10,349 bases of DNA from CAYPOY01 sp964412395. Lineage in GTDB: Bacteria > Chloroflexota > Anaerolineae > B4-G1. Shown in pieces: positions 1 to 6,327 of this stretch; position 1 is the first letter of the stretch; each line of letters begins with the position of its first letter. Below the pieces are notes generated by a model that worked only from the letters and a program-made list of their open reading frames with translations, was not told where the DNA came from and ran no database searches. The translations under genes and the position numbers were made by a program. Where the stretch lies: NCBI GenBank assembly GCA_964412395.1, contig CAYPOY010000178.1:1-10349 (forward strand), in the 5' to 3' direction.

Positions 1-679
1 GCAGCGGATGGTCTTCGACGCGCTCCTCGCTCACCGGGCGGAAGGTGTCCAGGCCGATGTGCAGGGTGACGAAGGCGGATCGAACCCCCATCTCCTGTAG
101 CTGGCGCAGCAGTTCGGGCGTGAAATGGAGGCCGGCGGTGGGTGCTGCCGCCGAGCCGGGCGTGTGCGCGTAGATCGTCTGGTAGCGTTCGGCATCCGCC
201 AGTGAAGTGTGGATGTAGGGCGGCAGCGGCGTGACACCCACCAGATTTGCCAGCGGCAGCACCGGTCGGCCAAAGGCAAGAACACGCATCCCGCGCTCTC
301 CCTCCCCAACCACTTTGGCCTCCGCGCCGATGGGTCTGCCATCAGGGCCATCGAGCAGCACCAGGCGCGTCCCTACCTGGATACGTCTGCCCCTGACCAG
401 CGTCTCCCACGTGCCTCCGGCACGCTGCCGCAGCAGCAGAATCTCTACTTTCCCACCGGTTGGTTTACGGGCGAAGAGCCGGGCTGGAATGACCCGACTC
501 TCGTTGTGCACCAGCAGGTCGTATGGGCACAGGAATTCCGGCAGGTCGTAGAAATGCCGGTGAACGACCTCACCGGTGTGCCGGTACACCACCATCAAGC
601 GAGAAGCGTCCCTCGGTTCAATGGGGGTCTGGGCGATCAGTTCAGACGGAAGTTCGTAGTCGAACTCGGCGGTCTTCAC
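1..679 (-). CDS. queA: S-adenosylmethionine:tRNA ribosyltransferase-isomerase (partial, 3' end outside window)
   Basis: QueA transfers and isomerises the ribosyl group of AdoMet onto 7-aminomethyl-7-deazaguanine at the tRNA wobble position, giving epoxyqueuosine in the cytoplasm. I translated 226 codons from the reverse strand. They begin (V/M)KTAEFDYELPSELIAQ and contain the family blocks DLLVHNESRVIPARLF, GGKVEILLL, TPLPPYIH, AAAPTAGLHFT and HIGLDTFRPV, in the usual order. The family is about 340 residues long, so roughly the C-terminal third lies beyond base 1. The start is GTG at 677-679; it overlaps the stop of the upstream membrane-protein gene by four bases (GTGA), so the two are probably translationally coupled and share the promoter at 1204-1232. 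No ATG lies near the conserved N-terminus. The family call is firm; the GTG start is inferred from the KTAEFDYELP motif and the overlap. Confidence 0.96.
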   Translation of the reverse strand, partial: MKTAEFDYELPSELIAQTPIEPRDASRLMVVYRHTGEVVHRHFYDLPEFLCPYDLLVHNESRVIPARLFARKPTGGKVEILLLRQRAGGTWETLVRGRRIQVGTRLVLLDGPDGRPIGAEAKVVGEGERGMRVLAFGRPVLPLANLVGVTPLPPYIHTSLADAERYQTIYAHTPGSAAAPTAGLHFTPELLRQLQEMGVRSAFVTLHIGLDTFRPVSEERVEDHPL

Positions 680-1173
680 TCGCTCTCTTCCACCACCTCC
701 TCTGAGGTTTCTACAGTCTCCTCCGGCGCTTCCTCCAAGGTTTCCGCCGGCGTTTCCTCTAAGATCTTCGTGGTATACACGGTTTCCTCTGGCATTTCCC
801 CTGAGATCTCCCTGGTCCCCGCGATCCCCTTCGTCATCTCCTCATCGCCAGTACCTGATACTGCCTGCCAGATAGCGACGATGAGGCAGACGATGGCAGC
901 CACGTCGAAGATACTGCAACAGCAGCCAACACCGGCGTTAACAATCTGGAATTGGCTCATTCCACCCCGCCTGACTAGCAGTCCAATCAGTGGGTCTCTG
1001 CCAAGGTTGGCGAGATCCACAATAAGCAGCACTCCAAAGCCAATCAAGGCAAGGATGGACGGTGCGCCACGATGGTGAACCAGCAGGATGATCGCCACAA
1101 CGATGCCTGCCAGATGAACCAACAGAATTGGTACTGCAGGCAGGGTCGTGACATACCAGGGTTGTTGAAACAT
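676..1173 (-). CDS. Small membrane protein with Glu-rich repetitive C-terminal tail, function unknown
   Basis: I do not recognise the family. The 165-residue product has three likely membrane helices (about residues 10-32, 38-56 and 82-107). An acidic cytosolic or extracytosolic tail follows (about 110-165), rich in Glu, Thr and Pro, with repeated motifs such as EETPAE, LEEAPEET and SEEVVEE. The third helix begins with an unusual Cys triplet (residues 84-86). The start is well supported: AGGAGG at 1181-1186 lies seven bases before the ATG, and a consensus promoter lies just upstream. The gene is first in a leftward unit and overlaps queA by four bases. The tail looks as if it grew by in-frame duplication at DNA level (see the repeat at 723-816). 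A role in queuosine biology is not implied by position alone. Confidence 0.8.
   Translation of the reverse strand: MFQQPWYVTTLPAVPILLVHLAGIVVAIILLVHHRGAPSILALIGFGVLLIVDLANLGRDPLIGLLVRRGGMSQFQIVNAGVGCCCSIFDVAAIVCLIVAIWQAVSGTGDEEMTKGIAGTREISGEMPEETVYTTKILEETPAETLEEAPEETVETSEEVVEESE
723..816 (-). repeat. Degenerate in-frame repeat encoding the acidic tail
   Basis: Three imperfect copies of a pyrimidine-rich (plus-strand) unit occur at 723-741, 747-774 and 789-816. Copies one and two match at 16 of 19 positions at an offset of 24 bases. The pair 739-774 and 781-816 matches at 29 of 36 positions at an offset of 42 bases. Both offsets are multiples of three, so the duplications keep the reading frame of the membrane protein and lengthen its Glu/Thr/Pro tail. 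Confidence 0.7.
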
Positions 1174-1203
1174 TTCTTTACCTCCTGACTAACGAGTGTT
1201 ATG

Positions 1204-1232
1204 ATTATATGACGGGCGACAAGCGATGTCAA
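1204..1232 (-). promoter_or_regulatory. Consensus sigma-70 type promoter for the membrane protein-queA unit
   Basis: On the reverse strand, TTGACA (1227-1232) and TATAAT (1204-1209) are separated by exactly 17 bases. Both hexamers match the housekeeping consensus perfectly. The predicted transcript starts near 1197 and has a leader of about 24 bases containing the AGGAGG ribosome site. No operator palindrome is obvious. Confidence 0.85.
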
Positions 1233-1263
1233 ATATTCTACGCCGAGACGCGTTCCAACCTCC

Positions 1264-1293
1264 TTGCCCTTCTGCCCTGTTTCGGAGTATAAT
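1264..1293 (+). promoter_or_regulatory. Sigma-70 type promoter upstream of selA
   Basis: A perfect -10 box TATAAT lies at 1288-1293, with a weaker -35 match TTGCCC at 1264-1269 (4 of 6, spacing 18). The predicted start near 1300 falls on the first possible ATG of selA (1299). That ATG would then be missing from or at the very tip of the transcript, which favours the second ATG at 1314. The promoter is back to back with the leftward one; about 31 bases separate the two -35 boxes. Confidence 0.7.
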
Positions 1294-1300
1294 ACAACAT

Positions 1301-1305
1301 GGGAG
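1301..1305 (+). promoter_or_regulatory. Shine-Dalgarno site that favours the 1314 start of selA
   Basis: GGGAG lies eight bases before ATG 1314. The earlier in-frame ATG at 1299 only has GGAG at 1284-1287, a long 11 bases away and overlapping the -10 region, so it would probably not be transcribed. Confidence 0.6.
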
Positions 1306-1309
1306 AACG

Positions 1310-1324
1310 ACCAATGACCAATGA
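1310..1324 (+). repeat. Two CCAATGA units at the selA start
   Basis: ACCAATGA is followed directly by CCAATGA, and the selA ATG (1314) sits inside the first unit. The same word family makes up the longer tandem array at 6328-6366, which supplies the start of the NUDIX gene. Two units alone could be chance; the match to the second locus makes it notable. Confidence 0.5.
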
Positions 1325-2702
1325 ACAAGCGAACAAGGAGAAATTGCGCCAACTCCCCAGCGTGGACCGGCTGCTCGGGGAGGCAGCCGTGCAGGAGTTG
1401 GTCGCCGCGTATGGGCATCGCCAGACAGTGGACGCACTGCGCGAGACGCTCGATGCAGTACGCGACGAGGTGCGAGACGGGGCGGACGTGCCGGACATCG
1501 CAGCGATGGTGGCGCGGGCAGGCACCTTCCTGCGGGAGCACCTGGCTCCGACGTTGCGCCCGGTCATCAACGCCACCGGCGTCATCATCCACACCAACCT
1601 GGGGCGAGCCCCCCTCTCGGCCGCCGCACGGGCGGCGATGGAGGCGGTCAGCCGGGGCTACTCCACATTGGAATACGACCTGCAGGCAGGGCATCGCGGC
1701 CACCGCACGGTGCACGCCGAGCATTTGCTGTGTGAACTGACCGGGGCCGAGGCCGCGCTGGTGGTCAACAACAACGCCGGAGCAGTACTCCTGGCCCTGA
1801 CCGGACTGGCACAGGGCCAGGGCGTGATCATCTCGCGGGGGCAACTGGTGGAGATCGGCGGCGGCTTCCGCATCCCCGAGGTGATGGCACAGAGTGGGGC
1901 GTGGCTGATCGAGGTCGGCACGACCAACCGCACTCACCTGCACGACTACGCGGCGGCGATGGAGGCGCACGGGGACGTGGCGTTGATCCTGCGGGCGCAC
2001 CACTCCAATTTCCGCGTCGTGGGCTTCACCACCGAGCCATCCTTGCCCGAACTGGTCACGCTGGACATAGAGCACGGCCTGCCGGTGATGGACGACCTGG
2101 GAAGCGGTGCACTACTCGACACGGCCTGGTTCGGCCTGATGCACGAGCCAATGGTGCAGGAAAGCGTCGCGGCGGGTGCGGCGGTGGTCTGTTTCAGCGG
2201 CGACAAACTGCTGGGTGGCCCACAGGCCGGGATCATCGTCGGGCAGGCGGAGTACGTGGAACCGCTCAAGCGCCACCCGCTGGCCCGCGCGCTGCGAGCC
2301 GACAAACTCTGCCTGGCCGGATTGCAGGCGACGTTGCTGCACTATCTGAAGGACGAAGCCACCGAGCAGGTCCCGGTCTGGCGGATGATCGCCACAACTC
2401 TGACGGAAATCGAGCGACGGGCGCGACGTTGGCGGCGGGTGCTGCGGCAGGCCAGCGTCTCGGCCGAGATCATGGAAGGATGCTCTACAGTGGGCGGGGG
2501 CAGTCTGCCCGGTGAGACGCTGCCGACGAAACTGGTCGCGCTGGGCGTGGTGCACCCCGACCGGCTGGCGGCCGCATTGCGGGCCACCGACCCACCGGTC
2601 ATCGCCCGTATCGAGGAGGACCGGCTGGTGCTGGATCCGCGCACGGTTTTACCGGAGGAGGAGCGGGAACTGTTGAGAGTGGTCGCGGAGGTAGCTATAT
2701 GA
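1314..2702 (+). CDS. selA: L-seryl-tRNA(Sec) selenium transferase
   Basis: SelA is a PLP enzyme of the cytoplasm that converts Ser-tRNA(Sec) to Sec-tRNA(Sec) using selenophosphate. From ATG 1314 the product has 462 residues, the usual bacterial length. The N-terminal segment LRQLPSVDRLL, the block VINATGVIIHTNLGRAPLS, NNNAGAVLLAL, VEIGGGFRIPEVM, EVGTTNRTH, DDLGSGALLD and CFSGDKLLGGPQAGII are all family signatures. The PLP lysine in GDKLLGGPQ is residue 298, close to E. coli K295. The C-terminal GGGSLPGETLPT block is present. An alternative ATG at 1299 adds five residues, but transcription and ribosome-site spacing favour 1314. The stop overlaps the ATG of a hicB relic (ATGA). selB, selC and selD are not in the window, although selB often adjoins selA, so Sec use must be completed elsewhere in the genome. 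Confidence 0.97.
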   Translation: MTNEQANKEKLRQLPSVDRLLGEAAVQELVAAYGHRQTVDALRETLDAVRDEVRDGADVPDIAAMVARAGTFLREHLAPTLRPVINATGVIIHTNLGRAPLSAAARAAMEAVSRGYSTLEYDLQAGHRGHRTVHAEHLLCELTGAEAALVVNNNAGAVLLALTGLAQGQGVIISRGQLVEIGGGFRIPEVMAQSGAWLIEVGTTNRTHLHDYAAAMEAHGDVALILRAHHSNFRVVGFTTEPSLPELVTLDIEHGLPVMDDLGSGALLDTAWFGLMHEPMVQESVAAGAAVVCFSGDKLLGGPQAGIIVGQAEYVEPLKRHPLARALRADKLCLAGLQATLLHYLKDEATEQVPVWRMIATTLTEIERRARRWRRVLRQASVSAEIMEGCSTVGGGSLPGETLPTKLVALGVVHPDRLAAALRATDPPVIARIEEDRLVLDPRTVLPEEERELLRVVAEVAI

Positions 2703-2930
2703 TCGTCCAGCACATCCAGAAGACAATGAGAAGGCCATTACGAGATCACTGACGACGAGGAGCCGTATTACGGCGAGATACCCGTATGTAAGGGAGTATG
2801 GGCAACCGGCAAGACGCTGGAGGAATGTCGCCGGAACCTGGAGGAAGTGATCGAGGGCTGGATCGTCTAGCGTTTGCAGCGCGGGCTCGTGCTTCCGCCG
2901 ATTTCGGTTGTTCAGGGAGGGATCAAATGA
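2699..2930 (+). pseudogene. Decayed HicB-like antitoxin (frameshift plus in-frame stop)
   Basis: ATG 2699 overlaps the selA stop and opens MIVQHIQKTM, a typical HicB/UPF0150 start. The frame then ends at a TGA (2750-2752). One base further round, from about 2730, the sequence reads EGHYEITDDEEPYYGEIPVC followed by KGVWATGKTLEECRRNLEEV and IEGWIV. These are the family hallmarks: YYGEIP, the G-W-A-G segment, TLEEC and EGWI. TAG at 2868-2870 interrupts this frame where the family has a hydrophobic residue (one base from TTG, Leu). The characteristic C-terminus RLQRGLVLPPI then continues to TGA 2928-2930. One +1 frameshift near 2729 and one nonsense mutation explain everything. HicB antitoxins normally neutralise the HicA mRNA interferase; no hicA is visible. 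The relic's last codon overlaps the next ATG (2927). Sequencing error is possible for one lesion, less so for two. Confidence 0.82.
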
Positions 2931-3466
2931 CACAACCTGTGACATTGCCGCGTGAACTGGCACGCTCGCTGCGAGTAGGTCAATTGCTGCGGGTGGAGAG
3001 AGTTGGAGACAGTGTCTGCCTGACCCCGGTGCAGGAAGCAGCCAGGTACATTGAACCGGAGGTTTACGTGGGGACGAACTGGGACGGCTTGAGCCTGGAA
3101 GTCCCTCCTGCTCGTATCCATGATTTCCTGCTGCTGTTGGGCAAGATACTGCAGCCCTGCACAATCCGACTCTACTTCCGGCATAATGGGGAGGACAAGG
3201 AGTTGGGCGTTTCCCTGGAGCAGTACGCTGACGCGCTGGCTGAGGTCGGCCTGGCCGCTACTGATCGTCACTTTATGGCCGAATACGATGGACACACCCT
3301 GTACGCTGGTGGCAAGGGCTGCTTTTCCCTTCAGACTACGCTGGCACCAGACCAACTGCGTAGATTGGGCCAGGCAGTGCTTGACGTGCTGGGAGTGGAT
3401 CACTACATCGAGCGCGATGAGTTCCAGGTTGCCCTCATAGATGGCAAGTTGGAGGTCTACCGATGA
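2927..3466 (+). CDS. Unknown protein with AbrB/SpoVT-like N-terminal segment
   Basis: I do not recognise the whole protein (179 residues). Residues 1-33 (VTLPRELARSLRVGQLLRVE, then a V-G-D-x-V-x-L pattern) resemble the swapped-hairpin AbrB/MazE DNA-binding fold, in which a conserved LP-E-L pair precedes a G-D/Q-L-V strand. Residues 40-179 match nothing I know; they are soluble, mixed alpha/beta, with no signal peptide or membrane segment and no clear catalytic motif. I chose ATG 2927 because AGGGAGGG lies five bases upstream, it overlaps the relic's stop as neighbouring genes do, and the AbrB-like motif follows at once. An upstream in-frame ATG at 2798 would add unlikely sequence read out of frame through the hicB relic. 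The next gene overlaps by four bases, so the two probably work together. AbrB-like domains are common in antitoxins and regulators, but that role is only an inference here. Confidence 0.7.
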   Translation: MTQPVTLPRELARSLRVGQLLRVERVGDSVCLTPVQEAARYIEPEVYVGTNWDGLSLEVPPARIHDFLLLLGKILQPCTIRLYFRHNGEDKELGVSLEQYADALAEVGLAATDRHFMAEYDGHTLYAGGKGCFSLQTTLAPDQLRRLGQAVLDVLGVDHYIERDEFQVALIDGKLEVYR

Positions 3467-3693
3467 AGAAGTTCGTCAAGGATGTCATCGGTGACTTCCG
3501 TGTGTTGCTCGACCACAGTTACCGGCCCTATGACGTCAGTCCGCCCCACGTACTGAAGCGCATCGTCTTGCCCATGTGCGAAGACATTGCCGTAGTGCTG
3601 GAAGAGGGCACCCGCAACGATGCCTGGCAGGCACTGGAAGGATTTGCCGCCGAGTGCAGGAAGGCCGCGCTCAAGGCTCGGCGTGACAGTTGA
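3463..3693 (+). CDS. Small unknown protein coupled to the AbrB-like gene
   Basis: This 76-residue product is not recognised. It begins MKKFVKDVIGDFRVLLDHSY, is predicted mostly helical, is charged and soluble, and ends in a basic Lys/Arg-rich helix. The start is convincing: GGAGG at 3451-3455 lies seven bases before an ATG that overlaps the previous stop (ATGA). Tight coupling to the 179-residue protein suggests that the pair acts as a unit, for example regulator and partner, though nothing in the sequence proves a toxin, antitoxin or adaptor role. The stop lies 16 bases before the M24 peptidase start. Confidence 0.65.
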   Translation: MKKFVKDVIGDFRVLLDHSYRPYDVSPPHVLKRIVLPMCEDIAVVLEEGTRNDAWQALEGFAAECRKAALKARRDS

Positions 3694-3709
3694 AATTAGG
3701 AGGCTATCT

Positions 3710-4933
3710 ATGAAACAAAACCTGGACCGCCTGATGGAGGAACGTGGGCTGGATGCGGCCCTCGTCGTGGGAGCCGTGCACGGCAACCCGGCGATGTACT
3801 ACATGACCAACGGCGCGGGACTCACGCGAGGGTGGGTGCTCAAGAAACGGGGCGAAGAGCCTATACTTCTGTGCTCGCCGATGGAACGGGAGGAGGCTGC
3901 CGCCAGCGGCCTTGCCATCGTGAACATGGGCAAGTACGACTTCGTGAGCATCATCCGTGAGCTGAGCGATCAACTGGCCGCAGCCGTCGAATTGCACCGC
4001 CGGGTGTTTGCCGACCTGGGGGTGAGCGGCAGGGTGGGCTTCTACGGACTGGCCGATCGTGGCCGCGCCTGGGTACTGCTCAACGCGCTGAACACGCAAT
4101 TGGAGGGCATCGAGATCCACGGCGACTTCGACGTGACACTGATTGATGCCGCCCGCGCTACCAAGGACCCCGCCGAGGCCGAGCGCATCCGGGAGGTGGG
4201 TCGGCGTACCTGTGCGATTGTGGCCCGCACCGTCGAGTTTCTGAAGTCGCACCAGGTGAAGGACAAGATACTGGCACAGGCCGATGGCACCCCGCTGACC
4301 ATCGGGCGGGTGCACGAGGAGATCAACCGCCTTCTGGCCGAGCAGCGATTGGAGGACCCCGAAGGCTTCATCTTCTCCATCGGGCGCGACGCCGGCATCC
4401 CTCACAGCAAGGGCCGCCCCCAGGACGTGGTTGCACTGGGCCAGACCATCGTCTTCGACATCTTCCCGCGCGAGGCTGGCGGTGGCTACTTCTTCGACAT
4501 GACCCGCACCTTCTGCCTGGGCTACGCACCGCCGGAGGTCGAGAAAGCCTATCAGGACGTGTATGAATGTCAGCAGAGAATCATCGAGGCCTACGAGGTA
4601 GGGGCTGAGGCGCGGTGCTACCAGCAGATGACCTGCGAGTTCTTCGAGAGCTGGGGTCACCCTACCGTCGCCAGCGACAGCAAGACCGAGGTCGGCTATG
4701 TGCACACAGTGGGCCACGGGCTAGGGCTGGCGATACACGAGGAGCCGCGCTTCAGCGACGTGCCTACCAACAGCGATGTGCTCAAGCCCGGTCACGTCTT
4801 CACCTGTGAGCCGGGGCTGTACTACCCCGACCAGGGCTTTGGCATGCGCATTGAGGACGTGCTCTGGATTGATCCCGACGGCGCCGTCTGTAATTTGACC
4901 GATTTCCCGAAAGAGTTGGTGATTGAGGTGTAA
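3710..4933 (+). CDS. M24 family metallopeptidase (Xaa-Pro aminopeptidase-like)
   Basis: Pita-bread-fold dimetal peptidases of this family remove N-terminal residues, typically before proline, or act on related imino bonds. The 407-residue product has a creatinase-type N-terminal domain (about 1-165) and a catalytic domain (about 170-407). All five metal ligands can be placed: D250 (VFDIFPRE), D263 (FFDMTRTF), H336 (HTVGHGLGLAIHEEP), E367 (TCEPGLYYP) and E382 (GMRIEDVL). The length fits PepQ/PepP-like cytosolic members; no signal peptide is seen. ATG 3710 is chosen because AGGAGG (3698-3703) lies six bases upstream; an in-frame ATG at 3620 would lie inside the preceding gene and lacks support. 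It has its own strong ribosome site rather than an overlap. The exact substrate cannot be read from the sequence; creatinase-like or dipeptidase roles are alternatives. Confidence 0.92.
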   Translation: MKQNLDRLMEERGLDAALVVGAVHGNPAMYYMTNGAGLTRGWVLKKRGEEPILLCSPMEREEAAASGLAIVNMGKYDFVSIIRELSDQLAAAVELHRRVFADLGVSGRVGFYGLADRGRAWVLLNALNTQLEGIEIHGDFDVTLIDAARATKDPAEAERIREVGRRTCAIVARTVEFLKSHQVKDKILAQADGTPLTIGRVHEEINRLLAEQRLEDPEGFIFSIGRDAGIPHSKGRPQDVVALGQTIVFDIFPREAGGGYFFDMTRTFCLGYAPPEVEKAYQDVYECQQRIIEAYEVGAEARCYQQMTCEFFESWGHPTVASDSKTEVGYVHTVGHGLGLAIHEEPRFSDVPTNSDVLKPGHVFTCEPGLYYPDQGFGMRIEDVLWIDPDGAVCNLTDFPKELVIEV

Positions 4934-4970
4934 CGTTTGCAAATGGCAACTGTCGAATGGGGATGAAAAG

Positions 4971-5120
4971 ATGAGAGAGATAGTGACGAGGGCAGCATAC
5001 CTGACGATGTCTGAGCGGGAACGCCAGGCTGAGGGTGCCCTGGCCGAGGAAGAACTGTGGGCACAACCTGACCCAGCCGAAGCCTTTCCAGAGGAGGCTG
5101 AGTGGCCGTGGCGGGAATGA
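4971..5120 (+). CDS. Putative small antitoxin upstream of the mazF relic
   Basis: The 49-residue frame MREIVTRAAYLTMSERERQA continues as an acidic segment and ends EAEWPWRE. GGGGA at 4959-4963 lies seven bases before the ATG, and its TGA overlaps the ATG of the mazF relic (ATGA), as in MazE-MazF pairs. The acidic, Trp-containing tail resembles the toxin-binding tails of small antitoxins, but I see no complete N-terminal DNA-binding fold, so the gene may be shortened or belong to an unnamed antitoxin family. The antitoxin call rests mainly on position. An in-frame ATG at 4923 overlaps the M24 gene and has no support. If the toxin is dead, this gene is under no obvious selection. Confidence 0.5.
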   Translation: MREIVTRAAYLTMSERERQAEGALAEEELWAQPDPAEAFPEEAEWPWRE

Positions 5121-5279
5121 AACGAGGCGACATGTTTGAAGTGCAACTCACTCCTGCTGGGTGGTCAGATACGAACGGTGGCCAAAGAACGCCTACTGCG
5201 GAAACTGTCGGCTCTGCGAAGCGAACGAATGCCCGACGTTGAAACAGCTCTAAAGCTCTACCTGAGCCTGATGGAGTGA
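5117..5279 (+). pseudogene. Internally deleted MazF/PemK-type toxin relic
   Basis: MazF-type toxins are about 110-residue endoribonucleases. ATG 5117 opens MKRGDMFEVQLTP, the standard MazF N-terminus (MKRGDI-x-x-V). Immediately afterwards, in another frame from about 5155, the sequence reads LLGGQIRTVAKERLLRKL and ends with an EALKL-like stretch (DVETALKLYLSL) at TGA 5277-5279. That is the family C-terminus, where QIRTV-KERL is the hallmark. About half the protein, including the RPV-V core between the two ends, is missing, so an out-of-frame internal deletion has removed the middle. The literal frame from 5117 ends at 5240-5242 with unrelated residues. The end of the relic supplies the GGAG ribosome site of tsaD (5273-5276). 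It cannot encode an active toxin. Confidence 0.82.
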
Positions 5280-5282
5280 GCA

Positions 5283-6326
5283 ATGGCTGAGACCCGTATC
5301 CTCGCTATCGAAACCTCCTGTGACGAGACCGCCGCCGCCGTGGTCGAGGACGGGCGGCGTATTCTCTCCAACGTCATCGCCTCACAGATCGAACTGCACG
5401 CCCGCTACGGCGGCATCTTCCCTGAGGTTGCCTCCCGCGCTCACATTGAGGCCATCGTGCCCGTGATCGAACAGGCGATGCGGGAGGCCCACCTCGGATT
5501 CGATGACCTGGACGCCGTGGCCGTGACCTACGGGCCGGGGTTAGCGGGCTCGCTCTTGGTGGGGGTCAACGCGGCCAAGGGGCTTGCGCTGGGACGCGGA
5601 CTACCGCTGGTGGGGGTCAACCACCTGGAAGCACATATCTATGCCCACTGGTTAGAGGTGGAAAGCGAGGGCGCGGCGACTTCGCCGCAGACGGAGAGCA
5701 GTGGGGGCCTGGAGTTCCCGCTGCTGGCGCTCATCGTCTCCGGTGGCCACACCGAACTGATCCTGATGCACGGCCACGGCCAATACGAGTACCTGGGCGG
5801 CACGCTCGACGACGCCGCGGGCGAGGCCTTCGACAAAGTGGGGCGGCTGCTGGGGCTCTCCTACCCCGGCGGGCCAGCGATCCAGGAAACGGCCCAGGGG
5901 GGCAACCCGCAAGCCTTCAAGTTCCCCCGCGCCTGGCTGGATGATAGTTACGATTTCAGTTTCAGCGGCCTCAAGACCGCCGTGTTGCGCGCGGCTCAGA
6001 AGTACAGCGATCCACCCCAGGGCCACCTGCTGGCCAATCTGGCGGCCAGTTTCCAGGCAGCGGTGGTAGACGTGCTATCGGCCAAGGCGACGCGGGCGGC
6101 GGAAGAGTTCGACGTGACAGCCGCGCTGCTCTGCGGGGGCGTCTCGGCCAACCAATCGCTGCGGACCACGACCGCCGAGCGGGCCGGGGTGCCGGTCTAC
6201 TATCCGCCGCCGATTCTCTGCACCGACAACGCCGCGATGGTGGGTGCCTGTGCGCATCGGCACTTCGTCGCCGGCGAGCGAGCGGGCTGGGACCTGGACG
6301 TCGTGCCGGGGCTGCGGCTGGTGTGA
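5283..6326 (+). CDS. tsaD: tRNA N6-adenosine threonylcarbamoyltransferase
   Basis: TsaD transfers the threonylcarbamoyl group from threonylcarbamoyl-AMP to A37 of ANN-decoding tRNAs, working with TsaB and TsaE (not in this window). The 347-residue product begins ILAIETSCDETAAAVVEDG, an ASKHA nucleotide-binding start. It has the metal-binding motif NHLEAHIYAH (H114 and H118), VSGGHTEL (152-159), FDKVGRLLGLSYPGGP, FSFSGLKTAV, CGGVSANQSLR and CTDNAAMVG with the third ligand D315. Length and motif order are normal for the family. The stretch 126-144, rich in Glu/Ser/Thr, looks like a small lineage-specific loop before FPLLALIVSGG. ATG 5283 has GGAG six bases upstream, provided by the end of the mazF relic. 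Confidence 0.98.
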   Translation: MAETRILAIETSCDETAAAVVEDGRRILSNVIASQIELHARYGGIFPEVASRAHIEAIVPVIEQAMREAHLGFDDLDAVAVTYGPGLAGSLLVGVNAAKGLALGRGLPLVGVNHLEAHIYAHWLEVESEGAATSPQTESSGGLEFPLLALIVSGGHTELILMHGHGQYEYLGGTLDDAAGEAFDKVGRLLGLSYPGGPAIQETAQGGNPQAFKFPRAWLDDSYDFSFSGLKTAVLRAAQKYSDPPQGHLLANLAASFQAAVVDVLSAKATRAAEEFDVTAALLCGGVSANQSLRTTTAERAGVPVYYPPPILCTDNAAMVGACAHRHFVAGERAGWDLDVVPGLRLV

Positions 6327-6327
6327 G

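Noticed and set aside
75..90. GGGTTCGATCC-like tRNA T-arm word on the reverse strand
   Set aside because: It lies in the queA coding frame (MGVRSAF) and no acceptor or anticodon stem surrounds it.
209..1078. 289-aa plus-strand open frame
   Set aside because: Antisense to queA and the membrane protein; low-complexity translation with no family motifs.
1044..2075. 343-aa minus-strand open frame across the selA promoter
   Set aside because: Antisense shadow of selA in GC-rich DNA; it crosses both promoters and has no motif.
2725..2752. Programmed frameshift or selenocysteine readthrough in the hicB-like gene
   Set aside because: No slippery heptamer or SECIS-like hairpin is evident, and a second break (TAG, not TGA) follows, so decay is simpler.
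2798..2926. Longer N-terminus for the AbrB-like gene
   Set aside because: It reads the hicB relic out of frame; ATG 2927 has the ribosome site and the family-like start.
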